Positions 33,319-42,074 of a stretch of DNA of 64,000 nucleotides are shown here, piece after piece. Below the pieces are notes generated by a model that worked only from the letters and a program-made list of their open reading frames with translations, was not told where the DNA came from and searched no databases. Every line of letters begins with the position of its first letter. The stretch's first letter is position 1. The DNA comes from Paracidovorax anthurii (lineage in GTDB: Bacteria; Pseudomonadota; Gammaproteobacteria; Burkholderiales; Burkholderiaceae_C): NCBI RefSeq assembly GCF_003269065.1, contig NZ_QLTA01000005.1:1-64000 (forward strand), written 5' to 3'. The position numbers and the translations under genes were made by a program.

Positions 33319-34527
33319 ATGATCATCACCAGCCTGCTCGACACCGATCTGTACAAGTTCACCATGATGCAGGTGGTGCTTCACCAGTTTCCGGGGGCGC
33401 AGGTGGAGTACCGGTTCCGGTGCCGCAATCCGGGCGTGCAGCTCGCGCCCTTCGCGGCCGAGATCCGCGACGAGATCCGTTCGCTGTGCGGCCTGCAGTT
33501 CCAGGATGCCGAGCTGCTGTACCTGCGATCGCTGCGCTTCATCAAGAGCGATTTCGTCGATTTCCTGGGGATGTTCCGGCTCAACGAGAAATACATCACG
33601 GTCACGCCGCTGCCCTCCGGCGAGATCGACATCCGCATCGCCGGGCCGTGGCTGCACACCATCCTGTTCGAGATCCCGGTGCTGGCCATCGTCAACGAGG
33701 TCTATTTCCGCAACACGCAGAGGGTGCCGGATTTCCCCGAGGGCCGCCGCCGCCTGGAAACCAAGATCGGGCAGTTGCAGGGCGAGGGCCTGGGCGAGCT
33801 CAAGATCGCCGACTACGGCACGCGCCGCCGCTTCAGCCGCGCATGGCACGAGGAGGTGCTGCGCGTGCTGGTGGGGCGCCTGGGCGCCGGCGAGCGCCGC
33901 CCGGACGGCCGCGTGGGACCGGGCCAGTTCGCGGGCACGAGCAATGTGCTGTATGCGATGAAGCTCGGCCTCATCCCGCTCGGCACCATGGCCCACGAGT
34001 ACCTGCAGGCCTGCCAGGCGCTGGGCCCGCGGCTGCGCGACAGCCAGATCTACGGCTTCGAGATGTGGGCGCGCGAGTACCGGGGCGACCTGGGTATCGC
34101 GCTGTCGGACGTGTACGGCATGAGCGCGTTCCTGCGCGACTTCGACCTGTACTTCTGCAAGCTCTTCGACGGCGCGCGGCACGACAGCGGCGACCCCTTC
34201 GCCTGGGGCGAGCGCCTGCTGGAGCACTACCGCCGCAACCGCGTCGATCCGCTCACCAAGACGCTGATCTTCAGCGACGCGCTCACGGTGCCGCGCACCA
34301 TCGAGCTGTTCCGCCAGTTCCATGGCCGCTGCCAGCTGGCCTTCGGCATCGGCACGAACCTCACGAACGACCTGGGCTGCGAGCCGCTGCAGATCGTCAT
34401 CAAGATGACCCGCTGCAACGGCCAGCCCGTGGCCAAGCTGTCGGACACGCCCGGCAAGGGCATGTGCGACGACGAGAAGTACCTGGCCTACCTGCGCCAG
34501 GTGTTCGACGTTCCCGCCGCGGCATGA
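33319..34527 (+). CDS. pncB: Nicotinate phosphoribosyltransferase
   Basis: NAD salvage enzyme making nicotinate mononucleotide from nicotinate and PRPP with ATP, 402 aa. N-terminus [20 protein letters not shown] is diagnostic; the phosphorylated histidine is in [16 protein letters not shown], and the PRPP-binding end has [14 protein letters not shown] and [17 protein letters not shown]. The ATG at 33319 precedes the family N-terminus by two codons. Cytoplasmic. Confidence 0.95.
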   Translation: MIITSLLDTDLYKFTMMQVVLHQFPGAQVEYRFRCRNPGVQLAPFAAEIRDEIRSLCGLQFQDAELLYLRSLRFIKSDFVDFLGMFRLNEKYITVTPLPSGEIDIRIAGPWLHTILFEIPVLAIVNEVYFRNTQRVPDFPEGRRRLETKIGQLQGEGLGELKIADYGTRRRFSRAWHEEVLRVLVGRLGAGERRPDGRVGPGQFAGTSNVLYAMKLGLIPLGTMAHEYLQACQALGPRLRDSQIYGFEMWAREYRGDLGIALSDVYGMSAFLRDFDLYFCKLFDGARHDSGDPFAWGERLLEHYRRNRVDPLTKTLIFSDALTVPRTIELFRQFHGRCQLAFGIGTNLTNDLGCEPLQIVIKMTRCNGQPVAKLSDTPGKGMCDDEKYLAYLRQVFDVPAAA

Positions 34528-34632
34528 CGCGGGGCGCGTGGCGGCCGTCCCGCCCCAGGCCTTGCCCCGGTGGCCGAGCCGCGGCCGCATCCGCTTTCCT
34601 CTGACCTCGCCAACATTCCAGGAGACCCGACC

Positions 34633-35613
34633 ATGACCCAGCCCCGCATCCTCGTCGCCCGCGCGATCTTCCCCGACGTGGTGGACCGGCTCGCGCAGCA
34701 CTTCGACGTGGAGGCGAATCCGGACGACGCGATCTGGACGCCCGCCGAGCTGGCCGAGCGCCTGGCCGACAAGGACGGCGCGCTCACCACCGGCAGCCAG
34801 CGCATCGACGCGCCCCTGATCGCCGCGTGCCCGCGCCTGCGCATCGTGGCCAACATGGCCGTGGGCTACAACAACTTCGACGTGGACGCGCTCACGGCGG
34901 CCGGCGTGCAGGCCACCAACACGCCCGACGTGCTGACCGAGACCACGGCCGACTTCGGCTTCGCGCTGCTCATGGCCACGGCCCGCCGCGTGACCGAGAG
35001 CGAGATCTACCTGCGCGAGGGCCGTTGGAACAAGTGGAGCTACGACATGTTCGCGGGCTCCGACGTGCATGGCTCCACGCTGGGCATCCTGGGCATGGGC
35101 CGCATCGGCCAGGGCATCGCGCGGCGCGGCGCGCACGGCTTCGGCATGAACGTGGTCTACCACAACCGCTCGCGCCTCTCGCCCGAGCTGGAGGCCGAAT
35201 GCAAGGCCCGCTACGTCGGCAAGGAAGAGCTGCTGCGCACCGCCGACCACCTCGTGCTGGTGCTGCCCTACAGCCCGCAGTCGCACCACGCGATCGGCGA
35301 GGCCGAGCTGGCGCAGATGAAGCCCACGGCCAACCTGATCAACATCGCGCGCGGCGGCATCGTGGACGACGCGGCCCTGGCCCGCGCGCTGCGCGAGCGC
35401 CGCATTGCCGCGGCGGGGCTGGACGTGTTCGAGGGCGAGCCCCAGGTGCACCCCGATCTGCTCACGGTGCCCAACGTGGTGCTCACGCCCCACATCGCCA
35501 GCGCCACCGTGCCCACCCGGCGCGCCATGGCGAACCTCGCGGCCGACAATCTGATCGCGTTCTTCGGGGGGCGCGGCCCGCTCACGCCGGTGAACGCGCC
35601 GGCGCCGCGCTGA
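34633..35613 (+). CDS. D-2-hydroxyacid dehydrogenase (glyoxylate/hydroxypyruvate reductase type)
   Basis: NAD(P)H-dependent reductase of 326 aa. NAD-binding motif LGILGMGRIGQGIARRG (about residues 148-164), substrate-binding Arg in NIARGGIVDDAALARAL, catalytic Glu in LDVFEGEPQVHPDLL and His in VLTPHIASAT. It resembles GRHPR and GhrB/TkrA, so likely substrates are glyoxylate, hydroxypyruvate or 2-ketogluconate. ATG at 34633 has the ribosome site AGGAG 10 bp upstream. Followed by a repeat element before rmuC. Confidence 0.9.
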   Translation: MTQPRILVARAIFPDVVDRLAQHFDVEANPDDAIWTPAELAERLADKDGALTTGSQRIDAPLIAACPRLRIVANMAVGYNNFDVDALTAAGVQATNTPDVLTETTADFGFALLMATARRVTESEIYLREGRWNKWSYDMFAGSDVHGSTLGILGMGRIGQGIARRGAHGFGMNVVYHNRSRLSPELEAECKARYVGKEELLRTADHLVLVLPYSPQSHHAIGEAELAQMKPTANLINIARGGIVDDAALARALRERRIAAAGLDVFEGEPQVHPDLLTVPNVVLTPHIASATVPTRRAMANLAADNLIAFFGGRGPLTPVNAPAPR

Positions 35614-35675
35614 GGTGCTGGCAGGCGGCGTTGGGGTGCCCCGGGGCTTCCCGGGGGAGTTTATGAAGCCATTCA

Positions 35676-35724
35676 GCCTCCATGTCGCCGGAATTGCTCA
35701 ATAGTTCGCTATCAAAATAGTAGT
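35676..35724 (+). repeat. Palindromic repeat element, copy 3
   Basis: Arm GCCTCCATGTCGCCG (35676-35690), linker GAATTGCTCAATAGTTC, core GCTAT-CAAAATA-GTAGT (35708-35724). Its arm and linker match copy 4 (44131) closely. It lies just upstream of rmuC, within the likely promoter. Confidence 0.65.
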
Positions 35725-35733
35725 AAAGGTTCC

Positions 35734-37143
35734 ATGCCCTTCGAAACGCTGGCCATCCTCGCGATGCTCGTGATCATTGCCGCCCTGCTGGCCGTGCTGC
35801 TCCTGCGCGGCTCCCGGGCGGAGCTGCCCGCGGAATGGGGCGTGCGCCTGCAGCGCCTGGAGGCGATGGCGCAGGCCACCCAGCTCGCCGTGGCGAAGAA
35901 CGACGGCGCGCTGGGCGGCATGGCGCAGCAGCTGCGCGGGTTCACGCAGGCCACGCAGGGGCTGTTCGAGGGCCAGCGCGCGGCGGTGGACGAGCGGCTC
36001 GCGCAGGCCGTGCAGGACGCGCGGGGCGGCCGCGCCGAGCTGCGCGAGGCCTTCGACGCCTTCGAGGCCAAGCTCGCCCAGCGGCTCGCCCAGGCCCAGG
36101 CCGACGCGGCGGTGGCGCGGCGCGAGCTGGGCGAGGCGCTGGGCGCCTTCCGGGCCGAGCTCGCGCAGACCTCGGAATCGCTGCGCGGCACGCTGCACGA
36201 GCGGCTCTCGGCCATCCAGGCGGACAACGCCGCCAAGCTGGAGGACATGCGCCGCACCGTGGACGAGAAGCTGCACGCCACGCTGGAGCAGCGGTTGGGC
36301 GAGTCGTTCAAGCTCGTGAGCGACCGGCTGGAGCAGGTGCACAAGGGCCTGGGCGAAATGCAGACGCTGGCCGGCAGCGTGGGCGACCTCAAGCGCGTGA
36401 TGACCAACGTGAAGACGCGCGGCACCTGGGGCGAAATGCAGCTGGGCGCCATCATCGAGAACGTGCTCGCCCCCGACCAGTTCGCGCGCAACGTCAAGGC
36501 CGTGCCGGGCAGCGACGAGCTGGTGGAGTTCGCCATCCGCCTGCCGGGGCGCGGCCACGAGGAGCCCGTGTGGCTGCCCATCGATTCGAAGTTCCCGGTC
36601 GAGTCGTACCAGCGCCTGCTCGACGCCCACGACGCGGCCGACCGGGCGGCCGTGCAGGCGGCCGGCAATGCGCTGGAGGCGGCCATCCGGCTGGAGGCGC
36701 GCAAGATCTTCGCCAAATACGTTTCGCCGCCGCACACCACCGATTTCGCGGTGCTGTACCTGCCCACCGAGGGGCTGTTCGCCGAGGTGATCCGCCGGCC
36801 GGGCCTGGTGGAGGCGCTGCAGAACGACTGCCGCGTGATGGTCGCGGGCCCGGCCAACCTCGCGGCGATGCTCAGCAGCCTGCAGATGGGCTTCAAGACG
36901 CTGGCGATCGAGAAGCGCTCGTCCGAGGTGTGGGGGCTGCTCGGCGCGGTGAAGACCGAGTTCGCCAAGTTCGGCGACGTGGTGGATGCCACGCGCAAGT
37001 CCATCGATGCGGCGGCGAAGCGCTTCGACGAGGTGGGCGTGCGCACGCGCGCCATCCAGCGCCGGCTGCGCGACGTGCAGGATCTGCCCGCGCCGCAGGC
37101 CGAGGGCCTCGGCGGCCCGCAGACCGCCGCCGGCGAGGAGTGA
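35734..37143 (+). CDS. rmuC: DNA recombination protein RmuC homologue
   Basis: 469 aa. An N-terminal TM (about residues 5-25) is followed by a long coiled coil (about 30-215: repeated Ala/Glu/Arg/Gln heptads, RGTLHERLSAIQADNAAKLE) and the conserved RmuC nuclease-like domain: NVKTRGTWGEMQLGAIIENV, WLPIDSKFPVESYQRLLDAH and TDFAVLYLPTEGLFAEVIRR. In E. coli RmuC limits inversions at short repeats and belongs to the PD-(D/E)XK superfamily; DSKFP is the candidate catalytic block. Downstream MFS gene starts 7 bp later, so they may be cotranscribed. Confidence 0.93.
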   Translation: MPFETLAILAMLVIIAALLAVLLLRGSRAELPAEWGVRLQRLEAMAQATQLAVAKNDGALGGMAQQLRGFTQATQGLFEGQRAAVDERLAQAVQDARGGRAELREAFDAFEAKLAQRLAQAQADAAVARRELGEALGAFRAELAQTSESLRGTLHERLSAIQADNAAKLEDMRRTVDEKLHATLEQRLGESFKLVSDRLEQVHKGLGEMQTLAGSVGDLKRVMTNVKTRGTWGEMQLGAIIENVLAPDQFARNVKAVPGSDELVEFAIRLPGRGHEEPVWLPIDSKFPVESYQRLLDAHDAADRAAVQAAGNALEAAIRLEARKIFAKYVSPPHTTDFAVLYLPTEGLFAEVIRRPGLVEALQNDCRVMVAGPANLAAMLSSLQMGFKTLAIEKRSSEVWGLLGAVKTEFAKFGDVVDATRKSIDAAAKRFDEVGVRTRAIQRRLRDVQDLPAPQAEGLGGPQTAAGEE

Positions 37144-37150
37144 GCCCGGA

Positions 37151-38317
37151 ATGGACACCGCCCTCGCGCGCCTGATCACCGGACAGATCTGCATCCATGC
37201 CAGCATGACCGGCATGCGGCTGGCGGCGCCCCTGCTGGCGCTGCGTGAGGGCTACAGCCCCGCCGCCGTCGGGGTGCTGCTGGCGCTCTTCGCGCTCACG
37301 CAGGTGTTCCTCGCCTTGCCCGCCGGGCGCTACGCGGACCGGCACGGCCTCAAGCGGCCCGTGGGGTGGGCCGTGGCGGTCGCGTGCGTGGGCGCGGGCG
37401 GGGCCGTGCTGTGGCCGGCCTTTCCCGTGCTGTGCCTGGCCGCGCTCATGACCGGCGGCGCCTCCGGCGCGGCGATGATCGCGCTGCAGCGCCACGTGGG
37501 CCGCGCGGCGCACGATTCCACGCAGCTGCGGCGCGTGTTCAGCTGGCTGGCCATCGGCCCGGCCGTGTCGAATTTCATAGGGCCTTTTTTCGCCGGCCTG
37601 CTGATCGACCACGCGGGCCCCGCGCCGGGCAGCACCGAGGGCTACCGCGCCGCCTTCGCGCTCACGGCGCTGCTGCCCGTGGCGACGTGGTTCTGGGTGC
37701 GCGCCACGGTGGAGCTGCCCCCCGTGATCGCCGCCGAGGGCGGGGCGCGCCAGCGCTCGTGGGACCTGCTGGCCGATGCGGGCTTCCGGCGGCTGCTGCT
37801 GGTGAACTGGCTGCTGTCGTCCTGCTGGGACGTGCACACCTTCGTGGTGCCGCTGCTCGGGCACGAGCGGGGGCTCTCCGCCTCGGTGATCGGCACCATC
37901 CTGGGCGCGTTCGCCATCGCGGCGGCGGCCATCCGCGTGCTGATGCCCATCGTGGCTGCGCACCTCAAGGAGTCGGTGGTGGTGATGTGGGCGATGGTGG
38001 CCGCGGCCGCGCTGTTCGCGGTCTATCCGCTGCTGCCCACGGCCTGGGCCCTGGGCGCCTGCTCGGTGCTGCTGGGTTTCGCGCTCGGATCGGTGCAGCC
38101 CATGATCATGAGCATGCTGCACCAGATCACGCCGCACCACCGCCACGGCGAGGCGTTGGGCCTGCGGCTCATGGCCATCAACGCGTCGAGCGTGGCGATG
38201 CCCGTGCTGTTCGGCTCGGCAGGGGCGCTGATCGGCGTGGCGGGGCTGTTCTGGGTGGTGGGCGGCGTCGTGGGGCTGGGGGTGCGGTCGGCGCGGCGGC
38301 TGGGGGAGCCGGGCTGA
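37151..38317 (+). CDS. MFS transporter
   Basis: Major facilitator, 388 aa, about twelve helices. The N-half carries the motif A loop PAGRYADRHGLKRPVGWAVA; further landmarks are WLAIGPAVSNFIGPFFAGLL and, in the C-half, QPMIMSMLHQITPHHRHGEA. The start at 37151, 7 bp after rmuC, gives the normal first helix. No substrate clue; similar proteins are often annotated as quinolone or sugar efflux pumps without evidence. Confidence 0.85.
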   Translation: MDTALARLITGQICIHASMTGMRLAAPLLALREGYSPAAVGVLLALFALTQVFLALPAGRYADRHGLKRPVGWAVAVACVGAGGAVLWPAFPVLCLAALMTGGASGAAMIALQRHVGRAAHDSTQLRRVFSWLAIGPAVSNFIGPFFAGLLIDHAGPAPGSTEGYRAAFALTALLPVATWFWVRATVELPPVIAAEGGARQRSWDLLADAGFRRLLLVNWLLSSCWDVHTFVVPLLGHERGLSASVIGTILGAFAIAAAAIRVLMPIVAAHLKESVVVMWAMVAAAALFAVYPLLPTAWALGACSVLLGFALGSVQPMIMSMLHQITPHHRHGEALGLRLMAINASSVAMPVLFGSAGALIGVAGLFWVVGGVVGLGVRSARRLGEPG

Positions 38318-38384
38318 ATCGCGCAGGGGGCGCCCGGAGCGTTCACACCATCTCAGTGATCCATAGCGCTGCGTGTCACCCGCG

Positions 38385-38530
38385 ATGCATGAAACCGGCG
38401 CCGCGCCTCTGGTCCGAAGGCCGCGGAGCAGGCCATGCCAGCGGACGCCGTAGGGCGGGCTTGGCCAGGCCACCGGCGTCGTCCCCCTTCCGAGAGAAGG
38501 GGGAAGGCGCGCAGCGCCACAGGGGGTTGT
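38385..38530 (-). repeat. Probable dispersed non-coding repeat
   Basis: The minus strand reads as a familiar boilerplate segment of Comamonadaceae genomes: ...CCCCCTGTGGCGCTGCGCGC, a hairpin CCCCCTTC/GAAGGGGG (38483-38490, 38496-38503), then GACGACGCCGGTGGCCTGGC and CGTCCGCTGGCATGGCCTGC. Only one copy is in this window, so its repeat status rests on memory. Confidence 0.45.
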
Positions 38531-38539
38531 GGCTTCATT

Positions 38540-39400
38540 TCAGGCTGGGTCTTGCGGAGCCGGTCGGTCCGCGGGGCGCAGCGCCACCGAGTTGGGCCGT
38601 GACGAAAGCACCGGGGGATCGGCGTTGATCAGGGCCAGGATGTTGCGCACGAGCTGCGCCGAGTCTCCGTTCGCGGCCGCTACCGCGGCCGCGACATCCG
38701 GGTGCGCGGTGTCGGCGCGCAGATCGAGCAGATGGTCGATCACCTGGTGCGTGCGGTTGCCGACTTCCGCCGACATGTCGTCGGGATCATCGGGATCGGG
38801 TTCGCCGAAAGTCACGACGTGATTGATGGCCTGGCTGAGCAGCTCGGCATCGACCTGTGGCGGGCGGCTCGCGGGCACGGCGGCTTCGGCCGCCTCCGGC
38901 GTCTGCATCGAGGGGCGCAGGCCCTCTGCACCCTGGCGTATCAAATCCGCGGCCTGCGTGGCCAGCAGGAGCGAAAACCCCACGCCCGCCAGCGGCACGT
39001 CGGATGCCGGGGCCGTTCCATCGTTGTGCTGCAGTTGGACCAGGGCCTGCGCGGCGCCGGCGGCCATCATGCCCATCCCTGCCACCCCCATCGTCTTGAG
39101 GGGGTTCGCCATCATCGCGTGGCCGGCTGCCGCGCCCATGCGGGCCCCGGTGTGCGCCATCCGGGCTCCGCTGTTGACCACGGTCTGGGCGGTCAGTTGC
39201 AGCGTGTCGAGGGCGATGCGCATCCGTGTCGGTTGGGCGTCCTGGGGGCCGACCGGCCGGCGGGCTGCGGCGGGCAGGCCCTCGGGCGCGGCGTGCCGTG
39301 CGCTGGAGCGCGGGCGCGCGGTGGACGGGCCGGCTTCGGCGCGGCCGGACGAAGCGGCGCGGGTGCCCGGGGCCGAAGCACTGGTATTGATGTGGGGCAT
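38540..39400 (-). CDS. Hypothetical Ala/Pro/Ser-rich protein, possible secreted effector
   Basis: 286 aa, not recognised. The first 50 residues are rich in Ser, Ala, Pro and Arg with no hydrophobic core (MPHINTSASAPGTRAASSGR), a composition typical of type III effector N-termini. A middle section (about 85-155) has two hydrophobic, Gly/Met/Ala-rich stretches (MGAAAGHAMMANPLKTMGVA, GVGFSLLLATQAADLI). The C-terminal part is helical with an acidic patch (EPDPDDPDDMSAEVGNRTHQ). I looked for a plant-inducible promoter box (TTCG-N-16-TTCG) upstream and did not find one, so the effector idea is weak. It stands alone beside a dispersed repeat. Confidence 0.6.
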   Translation of the reverse strand: MPHINTSASAPGTRAASSGRAEAGPSTARPRSSARHAAPEGLPAAARRPVGPQDAQPTRMRIALDTLQLTAQTVVNSGARMAHTGARMGAAAGHAMMANPLKTMGVAGMGMMAAGAAQALVQLQHNDGTAPASDVPLAGVGFSLLLATQAADLIRQGAEGLRPSMQTPEAAEAAVPASRPPQVDAELLSQAINHVVTFGEPDPDDPDDMSAEVGNRTHQVIDHLLDLRADTAHPDVAAAVAAANGDSAQLVRNILALINADPPVLSSRPNSVALRPADRPAPQDPA

Positions 39401-39522
39401 GGGGCTCTCCGGTGGAAATGGCCGTGCCCATTCTTCGCAGTCTGTGCCGGAGCCCGGGCCGCGTGAGAGAAGCCGTTACCGGGCGGGCGAAACGGCCCGG
39501 GGCGCCCCTCCGGTGGGCGTTC

Positions 39523-40380
39523 TCACAGTTTGTAGAACGCCCGGATGTAGTCCCACGCTTCCTGCGGGTCGTCGGTGTAGTGGAAGAGGTCCAGGTCTTC
39601 CGGCGAGATGGTGCCTTGCTCCACCAGCGCGTCGAAGCTGACGACCTTCTTCCAGAAGTCGGTGCCGAAGAGCACGATGGGCACCGGCTTGGCCTTGCCG
39701 GTCTGCACCAGCGTGAGCACTTCGAACAGCTCGTCCAGCGTGCCGAAGCCGCCGGGGAAGGCGACGAGGGCCTTGGCGCGCATCATGAAGTGCATCTTGC
39801 GCAGCGCGAAGTAGTGGAACTTGAAGCACAGCGACGGCGAGATGTAGCGGTTGCCGCTTTGTTCGTGCGGCAGCGCGATGTTCAGGCCCACGTTGAGCGC
39901 GCCCGCCTCGTGTGCGCCGCGGTTGGCGGCTTCCATGATGCCGGGGCCGCCGCCGGTGCAGATGTAGATGCGCTCCGAGGGCTGTTTCTGCTCGCTGTAG
40001 TCGGCCACGATGCGCGCGAAGCGGCGCGCGAGGTCGTAGTAGCCGGCGTTGCGCACGGCGAGCCTGCCCCGCGCGATGCGGGCCGCATCGCCGCTGGCCT
40101 CGGCCAGTTGCCGGGCCGCGTCCTCGGGCGCGAGGAAGCGCGCGCTGCCATAGACGACCACGGTGTGCTCGATGCCCTGCGCGGCCTGGCCGAGGTCGGG
40201 CTTGAGCATTTCGAGCTGGAAGCGGATGCCGCGGGTTTCGCGGCGCAGCATGAATTCGGGGTCCGCGAAGGCGAGCCGGTAGGCGTCGGCGTGCAGCGGG
40301 TTGCCGTTGACGGCATGGTTCTGGAGTTCGGCCCAGGCATTGGCCAGGCGGCTGTCGTTGAGTTCGGTATTGGATTCCAT
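39523..40380 (-). CDS. LOG-family protein (TIGR00730 type), possible nucleotide phosphoribohydrolase
   Basis: 285 aa, Rossmann-like fold. The two LOG motifs are present: GGGPGIMEAANRGAHEAG and PGGFGTLDELFEVLT. Family members release free cytokinin bases from nucleotides in plants and fungi, and in E. coli (PpnN) cleave purine and pyrimidine monophosphates. The N-terminal 65 residues precede the core, making it longer than short LOG proteins. Cytoplasmic. crcB starts 78 bp upstream on the same strand. Confidence 0.88.
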   Translation of the reverse strand: MESNTELNDSRLANAWAELQNHAVNGNPLHADAYRLAFADPEFMLRRETRGIRFQLEMLKPDLGQAAQGIEHTVVVYGSARFLAPEDAARQLAEASGDAARIARGRLAVRNAGYYDLARRFARIVADYSEQKQPSERIYICTGGGPGIMEAANRGAHEAGALNVGLNIALPHEQSGNRYISPSLCFKFHYFALRKMHFMMRAKALVAFPGGFGTLDELFEVLTLVQTGKAKPVPIVLFGTDFWKKVVSFDALVEQGTISPEDLDLFHYTDDPQEAWDYIRAFYKL

Positions 40381-40458
40381 GGATTGAGATGGTGCAGGGT
40401 AAAAATGGCGCCGCCGTGGCAGGGCCTCAGGGCGGGGGAATGCGGTGCGCGGCCATGT

Positions 40459-40839
40459 TCAGCGGGCCATCCACCAGAGCGCCGTGCGCATGCCGGCCCA
40501 GGTGAGCGCGAGGGAGCCGCCCAGGTGCAGCAGGACCGTGGAGAGCGCGAGCCCGAAGCGCTGCTGCATGAGCATGGTGACCACCTCGCCCGAGAAGCTG
40601 GAGAAGGTGGTCAGGGTGCCGAGGAAGCCCGTGATGACCAGCAGCCGCCAGGCCGGGTCGATGTCGGGCCGGCTGGTGAACACCGCCAGGGCGATGCCGA
40701 TGCAGTAGCCGCCGATGAGGTTGACGGCCAGCGTGCCCCAGGGCAGGAGCCCGCCGGGATTGAGCCAGAGCGCGAAGCCCCAGCGCAGCAGGGCGCCCAC
40801 GCAGGCGGCCAGGCAGATGACGGCGATGTTCAGCAGCAT
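40459..40839 (-). CDS. crcB: Fluoride exporter CrcB (Fluc)
   Basis: Fluoride channel of 126 aa with four TM helices, working as a dimer. Typical motifs: GALLRWGFALWLN, the TM2 segment GTLAVNLIGGYCIGI with the conserved Asn, and GFLGTLTTFSSFSGE, the signature of the family. The upstream gap to the dctP-like stop is only 52 bp, too short to hold a full fluoride riboswitch with its promoter, and none was seen. Confidence 0.93.
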   Translation of the reverse strand: MLLNIAVICLAACVGALLRWGFALWLNPGGLLPWGTLAVNLIGGYCIGIALAVFTSRPDIDPAWRLLVITGFLGTLTTFSSFSGEVVTMLMQQRFGLALSTVLLHLGGSLALTWAGMRTALWWMAR

Positions 40840-40891
40840 TCCCTGGAGTATGTCAGGACACGGGCCCGGCGCGCGAGCGGGGGGCCTCGGT

Positions 40892-41896
40892 TCAGCGCGC
40901 CGGGGCGGGCGTGGACTTGCGGTAGGCGGCGATGATGGCCTCGCCGTCCGGGCCGGCCTTCTTGAGCCAGTCGGCCAGCATGGTGTCGCCCATCTGCCGC
41001 AGGTCGGCGGTGAGCCGGGCGGGGGGCAGGAGGATCTTCATGCCCTTGTCGGCCAAGGCCTTCTTGTACCAGTCGTCCTTCTCGGCGCTCAGCTGCCAGC
41101 CGCGCGCCTCGGCATCGGCCGCGGCCTTGAGCAGGGCGTCCTGCGCGGGCCGGTCGAGCGCGTCGAAGGCCTTGCGGCTGACGATGACGGCGTTCTTGGG
41201 CAGGAAGGCCTGGGTGTCGTAGTAGTACCGGATGCTTTCGTAGATGCGGCTGTCGTAGCCCGTGGAGCCCGAGGACATCATCGAATCGACCGCGCCGCTG
41301 GCCATGGCCTGCGCCAGCTCGGCCGCCTGGATGGTGACGGGCTGGGCGCCGATCAGCTCCGCGAGCCGGGCCGTGGCGGGGCTGTAGGCGCGCCAGGGGG
41401 TGCCGCGCAGGTCGGCCGCCGAGTTGATCTCCTTCCTGGAGAAGATGCCCTGCGGCGGCCAGGCCACGGCGTAGAGCAGCCGCAGGCCCTGCGCGCCCAG
41501 CAGCTTTTCGAGCACGGGCCGCTGCGCGTCGTAGAGACGCCGGGAGTCGGCGTACGAGGTGGCGAGGAACGGAATGCCATCGACGCCGAACACGGGGTTC
41601 TCGTTCTCGAAATGGGGCAGCAGGATCTCGCCCGCCGGTGCCTGGCCGCCCTGCACGGCGCGCTTGATCTCGTTGGCCTTGAAGAGCGATGCGTTGGCAT
41701 GCACCGTGATCCTGAGCCGGCCGCCGGTAGCGGCCTCGACCTCGCGCGTGAACTGCGCGAGGTTCTCGGTGTGGAAGTTCGTGGCCGGGTAGGCGGTCGC
41801 GAGGTCCCAGCGGGCCTGCGCGAGGGCGGAGGACAGCGGCAGGCCGCCCGAGAGTGCCAGGGTCAGGGCCAGGATCGAGGCTGCTCTACGCTTCAT
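40892..41896 (-). CDS. TRAP transporter periplasmic binding protein (DctP family), orphan
   Basis: 334 aa with a Sec signal peptide (cleavage after ALA-Q near residue 27). DctP landmarks: NFHTENLAQFTREVEAATGG, AVQGGQAPAGEILLPHFENE, and LRGTPWRAYSPATARLAELI, which includes the conserved ligand-carboxylate Arg region. It would bind an organic acid for a DctQM membrane pair, but no dctQ or dctM lies in the window, so it either serves a distant permease or another system. Confidence 0.88.
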   Translation of the reverse strand: MKRRAASILALTLALSGGLPLSSALAQARWDLATAYPATNFHTENLAQFTREVEAATGGRLRITVHANASLFKANEIKRAVQGGQAPAGEILLPHFENENPVFGVDGIPFLATSYADSRRLYDAQRPVLEKLLGAQGLRLLYAVAWPPQGIFSRKEINSAADLRGTPWRAYSPATARLAELIGAQPVTIQAAELAQAMASGAVDSMMSSGSTGYDSRIYESIRYYYDTQAFLPKNAVIVSRKAFDALDRPAQDALLKAAADAEARGWQLSAEKDDWYKKALADKGMKILLPPARLTADLRQMGDTMLADWLKKAGPDGEAIIAAYRKSTPAPAR

Positions 41897-42074
41897 CGTG
41901 ACGCTCCGGGGGTTGGCGGGACAACAGGGACAGCCGATGCCGTGCGATGGTGCATGGAATGTACGCGCGGTGCAGGGGGTACGCCCAGCGGGGCGACCCG
42001 GATGCAGGATGGTGCCCCGCGCTCCGGAATGCGCGTTTGCATGTCCCGTGCCAAGCCGTCTGCCCGGCGGTGCA

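Noticed and set aside
39401..39480. Hrp/PIP box upstream of the effector-like gene
   Set aside because: No TTCG pair with the required spacing was found on the coding strand.
40840..40891. Fluoride riboswitch before crcB
   Set aside because: Only 52 bp separate crcB from the preceding gene and the conserved GGNGAUG pseudoknot pattern is not there.
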